The position numbers and the translations under genes were made by a program. From positions 222,501 through 286,500 of the forward strand of contig JACVVK020000438.1 in assembly GCA_018292915.2 (NCBI GenBank): a stretch of DNA of 64,000 nt, given 5' to 3'. Positions within the stretch are counted from its first letter, which is position 1. Every line of letters begins with the position of its first letter. Below, in pieces: positions 32,150-45,004 of this stretch. Under the pieces are notes generated by a model. That model had not been told where the DNA came from. It saw nothing but the letters and a program-made list of their open reading frames with translations, and did not search any database. The DNA is from Batillaria attramentaria (taxonomy: Eukaryota; Mollusca; Gastropoda; Batillariidae).

Positions 32150-32760
32150 AGCTTCCCATCAGCCAGCACGTGACGTCAGTATCCCATCAGCCAGCACGTG
32201 ACGTCAGTATCCCATCAGCCAGCACGTGATCAGTAACCCATCAGCCAGCACGTGACGTCAGTATCCCATCAGCCAGCACGTGACGTCAGTATCCCATCAA
32301 CCAGCACGTGATCAGTAACCCATCAGCCAGCACGTGACGTCAGTATCCCATCAGCCAGCACGTGACGTCAGTATCCCATCAGCCAGCACGTGACGTCAGT
32401 TTCCCATCAGTCAGCACGTGACATCAGTTTCCCATTAGTCAGCATGTGACGTTAGTTTCTCATTTGCTAGCACATGACGTCTTTTTCCATCGGGCATGCA
32501 GCACGTGACATCAGTTCCCCATTAGTCAGCATGTGACGTTAGTTTCCCATTTGCTAGCACATGAAGTCTTTTTCCATCGGGCATGCAGCACGTGACATCA
32601 GTTTCCAAACAGTCAGCACGTGACGTTAGTTTCCTAACAGCCAGCACGAGACGTCAATACCCCATCAGACAGCACGTGACGTCATTTTCTATCAGGATGC
32701 AGAACGTGACACCGGTTTCCCATCAGTCAGCAGGTGACGGTGGTTCTCCATCAGACAAAG
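32150..32760 (+). repeat. 28-bp minisatellite with E-box and CRE words
   Basis: Units of CCCATCAGCCAGCACGTGACGTCAGTAT and shorter forms without the CRE. The first 300 bp are regular; the rest is increasingly degenerate. The overlapping CACGTG and TGACGTCA words recur in most regular units. Confidence 0.93.
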
Positions 32761-32794
32761 TGAAGTTTCCCTCTTCTTTCTGCCAGTTTGGGCA

Positions 32795-33305
32795 GCCCTA
32801 GAATACTAGTGTAGCCCTAGAATACTAGTGTAGCCCTAGAATAGTAGTGTAGCCCTGGTATAGTAGTGTAGCCCTGGTATAGTAGTGTAGCCCTAGAATA
32901 GTAGTGTAGCCCTAGAATAGTAGTGTAGCCCTAGAATAGTAGTGTAGCCCTGGTATAGTAGTGTAGCCCTAGAATAGTAGTGTAGCCCTGGTATAGTAGT
33001 GTACCCCTAGAATACTAGTGTAGCCCTAGAATAGTAGTGTAGCCCTAGAATAGTAGTGTAGCCCTAGAATAGTAGTGTACCCCTAGAATTCTAGTGTAGC
33101 CCTAGAATAGTAGTGTAGCCCTAGAATAGTAGTGTAGCCCTGGTATAGTAGTGTAGCCCTGGTATAGTAGTGTAGCCCTAGAATAGTAGTGTAGCCCTGG
33201 TATAGTAGTGTAGCCCTAGAATAGTAGTGTAGCCCTGGTATAGTAGTACAGCCCTAGAATAGTAGTGTAGCCCTGGTATAGTAGTGTAGCCCTAGAAGCC
33301 CTAGT
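32795..33305 (+). repeat. 19-bp minisatellite, about 27 copies
   Basis: Units of TAGCCCTAGAATAGTAGTG, with a CCTGGTAT variant interspersed. Confidence 0.95.
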
Positions 33306-33375
33306 TTAGTGGGGAAATCCTGTAGGAAAGCGAAACAGTCGCCGGACTACTGTTCTGCACACAGTCACCACGGCA

Positions 33376-35160
33376 CTCACTATCATGTGCTGTCACTATC
33401 ATGTGCTGTCACTATCATGTGCTGTCACTGTCATGTGCTGTCACTGTCATGTGCTGTCACTATCATGTGCTGTCACTATCATGTGCTGTCACTGTCATGT
33501 GCTGTCACTATCATGTGCTGTCACTATCATGTGCTGTCACTATCATGTGCTGTCACTATCATGTGCTGACACTGTCATGTGCTGTCACTGTCATGTGCTG
33601 TCACTATCATGTGCTGTCACTATCATGTGCTGTCACTATCTAGCGCTGTCACTATCATGCGCTGTCACTATCATGCGCTGTCACTATCATGTGCTGTCAC
33701 TATCATCTGCTGTCACTATCATGTGCTGTCACTATCATCTGCTGTCATTATCATGTGCTGTCACTATCATGCGCTGTCACTATCATGTGCTGTCACTATC
33801 ATGTGCTGTCACTATCATGTGCTGTCACTATCATCTGCTGTCATTATGTGCTGTCACTATCATGTGCTGTCACTATCATGTGCTGTCACTATCATGTGCT
33901 GTCACTATCATGCGCTGTCACTATCATGTGCTGTCACTATCATGTGCTGTCACTATCATGTGCTGTCAGTATCTAGCGCTGTCACTATCATGTGCTGTCA
34001 CTAACATGTGCTGTCACTATCATCTGCTGTCACTATCATGTGCTGTCACTATCATGTGCTGTCACTATCATCTGCTGTCACTAATCATGTGCTGTCAGTA
34101 ATCATGTGCTGTCACTGCCATGTGCTTTCACTGTCATGTGCTGTCACTGTCAAGTGCTGTCACTATCTAGCGCTGTCACTATCATGTGCTGTCACTATCA
34201 TGTGCTGTCACTGTCATGTGCTGTCACTGTCATGTGCTGTCACTATCATGTGCTGTCACTATCATGTGCTGTCACTATCATGTGCTGTCGCTATCATGTG
34301 CTGTCACTAATCATGTGCTGTCACTAATCATGTGCTGTCACTATCATGTGCTGTCGCTATCATGTGCAGTCACTATCATGTGCTGTCACTAATCATGTGC
34401 TGTCAGTAATCATGTGCTGCCACTGCCATGTGCTGTCACTGTCATGTGCTGTCACTGTCATGTGCTGTCAGTATCTAGCGCTGTCACTATCATGTGCTGT
34501 CACTATCATGTGCTGTCACTATCATGTGCTGTCACTATCATGTGCTGTCACTAATCATGTGCTGTCAGTAATCATGTGCTGTCACTGCCATGTGCTGTCA
34601 CTGTCATGTTCTGTCACTGTCATGTGCTGTCACTATCTAGCGCTGTCACTATCATGTGCTGTCATTATCATGTGCTGTCACTATCATGTGCTGTCACTAT
34701 CATGTGCTGTCACTATCATCTGCTGTCACTATCATGTGCTGTCACTGTCATGTGCTGTCACTATCATGCGCTGTCACTATCATGCGCTGTCACTATCATG
34801 TGCTGTCACTATCATGTGCTGTCACTATCATGTGCTGTCACTATCATGTGCTGTCACTATCATGTGCTGTCACTGTCATGTGCTGTCACTATCATGTGCT
34901 GTCAGTATCTAGCGCTGTCACTATCATGTGCTGTCAGTATCATGTGCTGTCACTATCATGTGCTGTCACTGTCATGTGCTGTCACTATCATGTGCTGTTT
35001 GTATCTAGCGCTGTCACTATCATGTGCTGTCACTATCATGCGCTGTCACTATCATGTGCTGTCACTGTCATGTGCTGTCACTGTCATGTGCTGTCACTAA
35101 TCATGTATTGTCACTATCATGTGTTGTCACTAATCATGTATTGTCACTATCATGTGCTGT
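33376..35160 (+). repeat. 16-bp minisatellite, about 111 copies
   Basis: Units of CTATCATGTGCTGTCA, with variants CTGTCA, CTAATCA, ATCTAGCGC and ATGCGC. Variant strings recur in the same order in several places (for example the AATCATG, AATCATG, GCCATG, GTCATG series), which indicates duplication of larger blocks. Confidence 0.96.
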
Positions 35161-35715
35161 CTTACAGCGACAACAGTTTCCGCTGAGGACAAGGTGAAGA
35201 AGGGAGAGCGGACTGAAGTGGGCGGTAGGGAAAAGCAGCGAGTGAGACCAAGACTCCCCTGACTCAAGCCACACGCTGACTCGGAGCCTTCCGATCCGAG
35301 GAGAAATCTCAAGTCACAAAAATACACTTTCCAGCTTTAATCAGCGTCCTGACAGAGAGAGAGAGAGAGAGAGAGAGAGACGTACGCATGCCCGTTGTGT
35401 GTTTGTAAAGATGGAGAAAGACGTAGAGAGCGGCCGTGGTTGGAGTGGAGATGACGCGCGTGGAGAGTTACTATGAATAAAAATGAGATCAGGATGTAGA
35501 CTGACGACCCGAGGACACAGAACGTGGGCGCTGTCTCAATGGATGGTTATCGCTACAAGGGAACCGTGTGTAGTTTATACTACATGTGCCCGCCCGTACT
35601 AAGGACACTCATGTCCCACAGCTACCAAGATGACTTAGCTATAGCAGTCATGTCAAGATGACGTTGTCGTAGCAGTGTGCTCATAACAACGCGCCCAAAA
35701 CAACAACGCAAACTA
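35161..35715. other. Unique spacer, no gene called
   Basis: A plus-strand segment 35168-35241 has acceptor- and donor-like flanks and one open frame, but no partner exon. A GA run lies at 35355-35380. Confidence 0.4.
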
Positions 35716-35717
35716 TC

Positions 35718-36815
35718 TCCTCTACATGACACATGTAACTCTCTACATGACACGTGTAACTCTCTACATGACACGTGTAACTCTCTACATGACACGTGTA
35801 ACTCTCTACAAGACACATGTAACCCTCTACACGACACATGTAGCTCTCTACAAGACACGTGTAACTCTCTACATGACACGTGTAACTCTCTACAAGACAC
35901 ATGTAACTCTCTACAAGACACATGGAACCCTCTACAAGACACATGTAACTCTCTACAAGACACATGGAACCCTCTACAAGACACATGTAACTCTCTACAA
36001 GACACGTGTAACTCTCTATACGACACGTGTAACTCTCTACAAGACACGTGTAACTCTCTATACGACACGTGTAACTCTCTACAAGACACGTGTAACTCTC
36101 TACACGACACGTGTAACTCTCTACATGACACGTGTAACTCTCTACACGACACGTGTAACTCTCTACATGACACGTGTAACTCTCTACACGACACGTGTAA
36201 CTCTCTACACGACACGTGTAACTCTCTACACGACACGTGTAACTCTCTACACGACACGTGTAACTCTCTACACGACACGTGTAACTCTCTACACGACACG
36301 TGTAACTCTCTACACGACACGTGTAACTCTCTACACGACACGTGTAACTCTCTACACGACACGTGTAACTCTCTACATGACACGTGTAGCTCTCTACACG
36401 ACACGTGTAACTCTCTACACGACACGTGTAGCTCTCTACACGACACGTGTAACTCTCTACACGACACGTGTAGCTCTCTACACGACACGTGTAACCCTCT
36501 ACATGACACGTGTAGCTCTCTACAAGACACGTGTAACCCTCTACATGACACGTGTAACTCTCTACATGACACATGTAACTCTCTACATGACACGTGTAAC
36601 TCTCTACAAGACACATGTAACTCTCTACAAGACACGTGTAACTCTCTATATGACACGTGTAACTCTCTACATGACACGTGTAACTCTCTACAAGACACGT
36701 GTAACTCTCTACATGACACATGTAACTCTCTACAAGACACGTGGAACCCTCTACAAGACACATGTAACTCTCTACAAGACACGTGTAACTCTCTACATGA
36801 CACATGTAAGTCTAA
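35718..36815 (+). repeat. 21-bp minisatellite rich in the ACACGTGT palindrome, about 52 copies
   Basis: Units contain GACACGTGTAACTCTCTAC. Most copies hold the E-box palindrome CACGTG. The period of 21 is divisible by 3, which explains long open frames in several frames on both strands. Confidence 0.97.
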
Positions 36816-37739
36816 TCGAGTCGGTGAACACAATTTAGGCCTTTCTATTTCAGTCTTGTAAAACTAAATGCGAAACTGTGTCACGTGACAGACGGATGAC
36901 ACGTCAAGCATATCGATGATGTCCCGTACGTGTTATTTGGGAGCTGGCATATTTCAGGTACGTGAGCTAAGCATAGGATTCTAGATAGACGGGCCGAGAG
37001 TTCAAATCCTGACGGGGGTAAAATGGTAGACAAAATATTACCATTCTCACCGCCCCCCCCCCCCACCAACAGCATTCCTCCCCATCCCATCCCCCTCCCC
37101 CCATCCCATCCCCCTTCCCCCATCCCATCCCCCTCCTCCATCATCCCTATCCTCCATTTTCCAACATGCACCCCCACACACGCAACTTCTACAAAAAAAG
37201 GTGAAATTCCCAATTTCCTCTACACCAACTGTACGGATTAAAGCATTTGCCAATTCCATTCCCGCACGCTGTTTTTGTTTTATTGTGTTCGTCACGTGAC
37301 ATGGTTCTTGTGAGGAAGCTATTCTACAAATCCCTCGAACCCACACCTCCCCCTCCCCCGGACACGCCGCCCCTCCCCCTCCCCCATACACCCCCTACAT
37401 CCCCTTCATCCCCGACCAACACGCATGTGGTGCCGGTCCAGCACATAGATAGATGTTTCTCTGCCAGAAGGCACTGTATCTCTTCTTTCTATCTGTGTGG
37501 ATAGTACCTTCAGGCATTGGACTCTCGATTTTTCAATCCGTCTCCTGTCATCTCAATCACACGTGTGACAGTCTTGTTTCTCAGAACATAGAAAAATCCT
37601 GCAATACAAAAAGAAATCCGTGATTAACTGAGGAAAACCCGGCGGAATGTTCACCATTTTTGAATGTTGCGACATAGTTGCCGGCGTTCACCTTTCACCT
37701 TCACTGAAGCCACCGTGGCTTTGCTCGCCTGTACCCGGC
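36816..37739. other. Unique spacer with C-rich patches
   Basis: Contains C-rich stretches at about 37050-37140 and 37345-37405. No exon was recognised on either strand. Confidence 0.5.
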
Positions 37740-38430
37740 TATGCTTGGCTACATGCGGCTATACTGGGCTATATGTGGGTATACTGGGCTATACTGGGCT
37801 ACATGCGGGTATACTGGGCTATATGTGGCTATACTGGGCTATATGTGGCTATACTGGGCTATACTGGGCTACATGCGGGTATACTGGGCTATATGTGGGT
37901 ATACTGGGCTATATGTGGGTATACTGGGCTATAATGGGCTACATGCGGGTATACTGGGCTATGCTGGGCTACATGCGGGTATACTGGGCTATACTGGGCT
38001 ATATGCGGCTGTATTGGGCTACATGCGGGTATACTGGGCTACACTGGGCTACGTGCGGCTATACTGGGCTACATGCGGATATAGTGGGCTATACTGGGCT
38101 GCATGCGGCTGTACTGGGCTACATGCGGCTATACTGGGCTATACTGAGCTACATGCGGATATACTGGGCTACATGCGGCTATACTGAGCTACATGCGCAT
38201 ATACTGGGCTATACTGAGCTACATGCGGATATACTGGGCTACAAGCGGCTATACTGGGCTACAAGCGGATATACTGGGCTACATGCGGATATACTGAGCT
38301 ACATGCGGATATACTGGGCTACATGCGGATATACTGAGCTACATGCGGATATACTGGGCTACATGCGGATATACTGGGCTACATGTGGCTATACTGAGCT
38401 ACATGCGGATATACTGGGCTGTGGGCTTTA
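37740..38430 (+). repeat. 20-bp minisatellite built from two 10-bp half units
   Basis: Units such as ATACTGGGCTACATGCGGAT. Half units TATACTGGGC, TATATGTGGG and TACATGCGGG/T also occur in irregular order, so 10 and 20 bp periods coexist. Confidence 0.94.
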
Positions 38431-38449
38431 CTGGACTACAGGCGGCTGT

Positions 38450-38905
38450 ACTGACACAGATACTGACACTGACACTGATACTGACACTGACACAAATACT
38501 GACACGGACACTGACACAGACACTGACACTGACACAGATACAGACACTGACAATGACACTGACACTGACACAGATACAGACACTGACACTGAAACTGACA
38601 CGGACGCAGATACAGACACTGAACAGATACAGATACAGACAGTGACACCGATACTGACACTGACACGGACACAGACACAGATACAAACACTGAACAGATA
38701 CAGATACAGACACTGACACTGACACGGACACAGATACACTAAACACTGAACAGATACAGACAGTGACACTGACACAGATACAGACACTGACACAGATACA
38801 GACACTGACACAGATACAGACACTGACACCGATACTGACACTGACACAGATACAGACAGTGACACTGACACAAATACACTTACTGACACTGACACTGACA
38901 CAGGT
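38450..38905 (+). repeat. Hexamer-type ACTGAC/ACAGAT repeat
   Basis: Irregular runs of CTGACA, CAGATA and CGGACA hexamers. The long Thr/Asp and Ser/Val/Cys open frames are products of the 6-bp period. The region up to 39400 continues with CG/TG, CACAGA, GA and TG microsatellites. Confidence 0.93.
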
Positions 38906-39067
38906 ACCGGTACACGGAAACGGGACGTACGTGCGTGCGTGCGTGCATGCGCGCGCGCGCGTGTGTGTGAGTCCCCAACCCCCGCTTACTTCCTCATCAC
39001 AAAATCCTGATGCATCAGTGGTGGTGGTATTATGGTGCATCCATCAGAACGGATAAAGTTAAATTAC

Positions 39068-39135
39068 GCGCACACGCACACAGACACAGACACACCGACA
39101 CAGACACACATAAACACAGACAGACAGACAGACAG

Positions 39136-39184
<49 letters not shown>

Positions 39185-39325
39185 AAACAAGAGGCGTTAC
39201 AGACTGATATATTGATGTTTAACGAGGTGGATTATTCCCCATTGCCTCTGGACGAACTGTCTGCGAGGGGTGTGCGAGGGGTGTGCGAGGGGTGTGTGTG
39301 TATGCGCGCGTGCGTGCGTGCGTGC

Positions 39326-39396
<71 letters not shown>
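39068..39396. repeat. CA, GA and TG microsatellites
   Basis: CACAGA-type repeats and a GA run at 39143-39182, and a TGCG/TG run at 39307-39396. Confidence 0.93.
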
Positions 39397-39397
<1 letters not shown>

Positions 39398-39532
39398 CCG
39401 GCTCATGAATGTTGATCTGTCTATGGTCTGTTTATCATTGTCATCATTCTGTATTATCCTTGTGCCACACAGTAGTATCATAGCCAGCTTTCCCATCCCC
39501 TTGGTTGCAAGTCAAGGTCACGGACAGTGTTC

Positions 39533-40155
39533 AGGGTGCAGTACAGGACATAACGTCTGTCCATTAGCTGATCTGGTCTCAGTATAGGACAGCAGGTAGC
39601 AGGCAGCAGGTAGCAGGTAGCAGGCAGCAGGTAGCAGGCAGCCAACCAGCTGATCTAGTCCTAGTACAGGACATAACGTCTGTCCATTAGCTGATCTGGT
39701 CTCAGTATAGGACAGCAGGTAGCAGGTAGCAGGCAGCAGGTAGCAGGTAGCAGGCAGCAGGTAGCAGGCAGCAGGCAGCCAACCAGCTGATCTAGTCCTA
39801 GTACAGGACATAACGTCTGTCCATTAGCTGATCTGGTCTCAGTATAGGACAGCAGGTAGCAGGTAGCAGGCAGCAGGTAGCAGGCAGCAGGTAGCAGGCA
39901 GCAGGCAGCAGGTAGCAGGCAGCAGGCAGCCAACCAGCTGATCTAGTCCTAGTACAGGACATAACGTCTGTCCATTAGCTGATCTGGTCTCAGTATAGGA
40001 CAGCAGGTAGCAGGTAGCAGGCAGCAGGTAGCAGGCAGCAGGTAGCAGGCAGCAGGCAGCAGGTAGCAGGTAGCAGGCAGCAGGTAGCAGGCAGCAGGCA
40101 GCAGGTAGCAGGCAGCAGGTAGCAGGTAGCAGGCAGCAGGTAGCAGGTAGCAGGT
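39533..40155 (+). repeat. Higher-order repeat: heptamer clusters between conserved spacers
   Basis: Clusters of the 7-bp words AGCAGGT and AGCAGGC, each with a different copy number, alternate four times with a near-identical spacer of about 90 bp (CTGATCTAGTCCTAGTACAG, then ATAACGTCTGTCCATTAGCT, then GATCTGGTCTCAGTATAGGA). The nested order makes this a higher-order array. Confidence 0.93.
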
Positions 40156-40322
40156 AAACCTCACAACACTCTTGAGATATTAAGCAGGACAAATCTTCCC
40201 GAGATGTTGCTAACTCATCCATATGATTGTATCTCTTTGGAAATCCGCGGACCTGTGAAAATGTGACGTCACATGCCGGAAGCCATATTGCCCCGCCAAA
40301 CGCTTACCTCATCTGGATCAGG

Positions 40323-40340
<18 letters not shown>

Positions 40341-40395
<55 letters not shown>

Positions 40396-40590
40396 AGCCA
40401 GGGGCAGCCCGCGTATGCACATTATGTGTTTGTAGTTAAATGTACATGTATGGATGCATGTTGTGTGTGTATCTGGGTGTGTGAGTGTGTGTTCATTGTA
40501 AGGCGCTCTGAGTTCCCGCGAGAGGGAGGGCATCCCTTAAATACCCATATTATTATTATTATTATTATTATGTTGATCGTAGAAAATCAG
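40341..40590 (+). mobile_element. LINE/SINE 3'-tail-like repeat, copy B
   Basis: It has the same sequence as 23446-23680, with only a few differences and a longer ATT tail, preceded by AT and TG runs. Both copies are followed by TGTTGATCGTAGAAAAT, so the repeated unit extends beyond the ATT run. Confidence 0.72.
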
Positions 40591-40606
40591 GATCAGGACA
40601 TTTCGT

Positions 40607-40654
<48 letters not shown>

Positions 40655-41101
40655 ATAGGAGACGATTCTCGTTAGCCAAGAGACCGACATTAATCTGTGC
40701 AGTATAGGAAAACTGTGTATTGTACAAGGTCAGTAGTCAGTGATATGTATAAATTATATCATAATTATAGAACCTACTGGTGTCGTTGCTATGGAGTTAG
40801 CAACAAACAGATTTTGCTGGCAGTTAGGCAAGTTACGTCGTCAAAATCACAAAAAGCTAGTGGAGCGTGTAAAGTATAATTCACGATAATTACAAAGTAT
40901 AATGATTATTAAAGTATAATTCACGATCATTGTTTGGCTGACTTGTCAGCCACTACACTCGACACACACAACAGAAACCCATCAGTGTATGTCTTGTTTC
41001 AGGAAAACGGTTCCATGTTTAAGTGTCACGTCATAGTGTCACGTCATAGTGTCACGTCATAGTCTAGAGCTTAGATAAGGTTAGGCGCTATATAAATATT
41101 C

Positions 41102-41138
<37 letters not shown>

Positions 41139-41592
41139 GTGTCACGTCATAATCCCCAATCATCATTTGCCCGTGTCACGTGTCACGAATGATTAAAAGT
41201 AATAAAACACTGAAGTCTCACTACTTTCACATCAATGTCAACCCTCCACTAGATGTCGCCACATGCCGGGAACGGGAGACTGAGAAGGAGGGACGTGAGA
41301 GGACAAGGAGGGACGTGAGTTCGGATCAAAGATGTCGTTCCACAGGAAATCTCATTTCTCGGAAGAAGGGACCGTATCAAAACAGCATATGGAGTTGGCA
41401 CTTTGATGTACGCACAGGACACAGGCAACACAGGACTCCACGACTAGTGAACTGTGAGAGAGGAGCACGTGCACTGTGTCCACCTCATTAACTCCCCTGG
41501 CGACGTCTGGTGGGAGAGTTGTCGGCCCTGGCCAGCTCCTCCACATCGCTCTTGTGGTGATTAGGTAAAAACGTAATGCATAGTGATGAAGA

Positions 41593-41655
<63 letters not shown>

Positions 41656-41766
41656 GAGAGAGACAGAGAGAGAGAGACTTTAATTTCCAAGGAAGCGACG
41701 ATAGACGCACAGGTCTCTCTTGCTATCTGTCCTCGCTACACTAACAAACAAACAAAATGCATCACA

Positions 41767-41797
<31 letters not shown>

Positions 41798-41849
41798 GGA
41801 CTGGCCTGTACTTTTAGTAAAAAAGAAAAGAAAAAGTTATCAATGGTCA
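40591..41849. other. Spacer with microsatellites and a further ATT-tailed repeat end
   Basis: TG run at 40610-40651; a 14-bp AGTGTCACGTCAT repeat near 41023-41062; a tail-like TTAGGCGCTATATAAATATT plus ATT run at 41074-41138, typical of an element 3' end; TG/GA runs at 41598-41675; a CA/CG run at 41763-41799. No exon was seen. Confidence 0.6.
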
Positions 41850-42960
41850 ATTAGTAAAATAATGCATTTCAAGTTGGAAATCAAGTTGGAAATCAGGTGG
41901 CAGAATTTCCACACGAATGCACCAGAGTATGAGAGACTTGACTTACACAAGTCTAGACGTGGACGTGGGACAAACAGACTGTTTCTCGAGGTGCTGTATC
42001 GGGTGTCACTGGGCCTGAAGAGTTTTGACAAGTAGGAAGGGGCTCTCCCTTTGAGCACTTTATGCATCACCAGGCATTTGCTGAGGGCCAAATGCTTTTT
42101 TTTCCTAATGGCAGACATTCTAGCACCGTAAGCCTTTCATCCGTGGTGAGAGTGGGTTCCGGAGGGACAAGCTAAATGCCGCGTCGGTACAGGGAATTTA
42201 ACTTGGCTTTATCTTGCACAATAAAAATAGTTTTTTTCCGTTTGGTTTTTGTACCGTTTTCAAGGTGGGGCTGCCAATTTAGAGAATCACCCACTATTAC
42301 AGAGCAAGCTGTAGTTGCTAACTTGTTCTGCTTGCGCAGAATCATAACTAAGATTGCGTTGTAATGGTTGAGGTTGACGTTTCCTACGTGTTGTTCTGAG
42401 CATGCTGTTTGTTTGGGAGGGATTCACTATCATCTTATTCCTGTTACACCACTACCAAACGTTATTAAGACTCTGCTGCAGACTACCAGCTATTTCACAT
42501 AAAGTACAATACAATACAATACTCATTATTATTATTATTATTATTATCAGTTCCCGATGAGTGGACTGTAGAGTCATCAGCAAACAAGTCGCAGGTGACT
42601 TTAGGATCAGTAAGTAGAGGTAGATCGTTAATAAAAATACAAACAACAATGGGCCTAATACAGATCCCTGAGGCGAACACCACATGCCACAACTCCTTCA
42701 GAGGAATATGTACCATTTACATATACAGTCTGGGTTCTGTCAAATAGGTAATGATTCAAAGAAAGATAGAGCAGCTGGGCCGTTATTGATGTTTTAAGCT
42801 TTTTAAGTAAAATGTTATAGTTTATAAGGTGGAATGCTTTCTTCAAGTCAAGAAATACAGCAGCAGACATCTTACTGTTATTAAATTTACATAGCCAGGT
42901 GTTCATTACACGAGCGAGAGCCGCACGACAGGTATGTACAGGTGGGAAACCCGACTGATC
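41850..42960 (-). mobile_element. Degraded LINE reverse transcriptase fragment
   Basis: Read from high to low coordinates, the minus strand gives SAAVFLDLKKAFHLINYNIL (RT motif with the first catalytic Asp), then FINDLPLLTDPKVTCDLFAD plus DST (the FADD catalytic motif), an ATT microsatellite at 42525-42548 inside the frame, EIAGSLQQSLNNVW, and further down HKVLKGRAPSYLSKLFRPSD and SLSYSGAFVW from the C-terminal region. Frameshifts and stops separate these pieces, so it is a pseudo-element. Confidence 0.85.
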
Positions 42961-43132
42961 TGTCCTCTAGATAGTCTAGACGATGTTTGTGGACGTGTTT
43001 TTAAAGGGGTTTTGATAGGACCGAAAGACGAGATATGAGGCAGTAATTATTGAGATCAAATGAATCTTTGTTTTCGGAAATGGAATAATTATCGACTTTT
43101 TAAACCTCAAGAGAAGGTACAGTTTTTGATGC

Positions 43133-43415
43133 ACCTAGTGTATAGGTATGGTAAGGATTCGGCAGTGTACGGTTCTAGTGTATAGGTATGGTAAGGATTC
43201 GGCAGTGTACGGTTCTAGTGTATAGGTATGGTAAGGATTCGGCAGTGTACGGTTCTAGTGTATAGGTATGGTAAGGATTCGGCAGTGTACGGTTCTAGTG
43301 TATAGGTATGGTAAGGATTCGGCAGTGTACGGTTCTAGTGTATAGGTATGGTAAGGATTCGGCAGTATACGGTTCTAGTGTATAGGTATGGTAAGGATTC
43401 GGCAGTGTACGGTTC
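43133..43415 (+). repeat. 40-bp minisatellite, 7 copies
   Basis: Seven nearly identical units with TATAGGTATGGTAAGGATTC and GGCAGTGTACGGTTCTAGTG. It lies just upstream (in element sense) of the 41850-42960 LINE fragment, probably within the older element. Confidence 0.95.
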
Positions 43416-43499
43416 GGAAAGGCGCAGAATGAACCCTCTAATGGCGTCAAGATCAGACGACGATTTACTGGAAAACTAGAGATGTACCTGTCAGGTTCG

Positions 43500-43542
<43 letters not shown>

Positions 43543-44078
43543 GGGGGGGGGGGGGGGGCAGTCAGCAGAATCCAAACCCCGACTACAAATGAACCACAAG
43601 ATGAACAGTTTCATACTGACAATACGTAATCATTGTCTGTAATTCAGCTGCACGCGTCATGCACAACAGAACTGCGTCTGTATAGAACACAACAACAATA
43701 CGAAATGATATATTGGTGCAATTCCCTTAGCATCCAATACGAGAATATGAAGTGATATAATATGTGCTGCTGAATGACACAAAAAAGTGAACCTCGTTGC
43801 CGGCTTGCTTCTTCCGTCAGATTTCCCATAATCCCCGCAACTGGGTTTCCTGCCTGTGATGAGCCGATACGGGATTGAGCGGGATTGTGATTCCATTCGC
43901 GGCAAAACCTGCCACTGGGAGACGGGAAGAGGGTGGGAGGGGTGAGGGTTTAGGGAGACGGGAAGAATTGTGAGGGTTTGAGGAAGGGGGTGAAGGAGGG
44001 GGGTGAAGGAGGGGGGTGAAGGAGGGGCAGGTAAAAACAGGGAAGGGAGCGTAAAACTGAAGATCTATAAATCAAAGT

Positions 44079-44113
<35 letters not shown>

Positions 44114-44711
44114 TTGACTGTAGACAAAGAAGGAAATGGTAAAGTTGAAAGTCTATAAATCACCGTATTCCCCGTATCTCGCCCCCTCAGTGTATGGAGT
44201 GTGGGCAACATGTGACCAGAATGTGATTTCTCTAATCCCTCGCTCCCAACTCCTACATCACATACAGCGACCTGTCACTCAGCCCACTCGGGTATTTCCG
44301 GGGATTGAGGTGACGTAATGGTTGCGGCGTGGCCTTGCATGTGATTAGTTGTGGGCAGTTTGTAAAACGACGAGAGACACAGAAAAGGGAGATCACCCCC
44401 GGGTGTCGGTAGAAAGAAAAACAAAACAAAACAAAACAAAAACCATCAACACTGACGAGGATCAGGTTTTTGTTTTTTTCTCTGTTCAGAAAGCGCATCA
44501 TCATCATCATCATCATCATCATCTTGCACGGTGCTTGTCATAGAATCTGAAACGGTGGTGACGAAACTACTCCCTGATTTTAAACAAAATAATTAAAAGA
44601 ACAACAACAAAAAACAAAACGTGTATTGATTGTGACAAAGTTCTGTACACTCCAACTCGGGCCGTGTGATAAACTGTCCTCTAAATTAGAATGGCGTTAG
44701 CAGCCTCGAGT
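43416..44711. other. Spacer, no gene called
   Basis: Mostly unique sequence with a GA plus G run at 43505-43558, a GGGGTGAAGGAG repeat near 43985-44025, a GA run at 44086-44111 and a CAT run at 44497-44523. Confidence 0.5.
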
Positions 44712-44822
44712 AAGTTTTGATTTGGCAGGTGCTCCTTGGCTTGTGACCTTGGCAGGTGCTCCTTGGCTTGTGACCTTGGCAGGTGCTCCTTGGCTTGTGA
44801 CCTTGGCAGGTGCTCTTGGCTT
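44712..44822 (+). repeat. 27-bp tandem repeat, about 4 copies
   Basis: Units of GGCAGGTGCTCCTTGGCTTG followed by TGACCTT. Confidence 0.92.
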
Positions 44823-45004
44823 CTGACCTTCTCATCATCAGTACAATCAGTGCAGACGTGAGTTGCAAGTTGCATAAGAAAAACAAACGTGTTGCTTACA
44901 CAAGTCGCATGTGTTGACAGATGGTGGGGTTGCGGTTGATTTATTGGCGTCGTGTGAGTGGGTGCACGTTTGGAGGCGTAGCATGTGTTGGCCATGATCT
45001 GGCT

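Noticed and set aside
35168..35241. Plus-strand exon candidate between CTTACAG and GTGAGA
   Set aside because: Good sites and an open frame, but isolated between a minisatellite and unique DNA with no partner exon.
35622..36861. Long Cys/His/Val and Asn/Ser/Leu frames
   Set aside because: Products of the 21-bp array, open in several frames on both strands.
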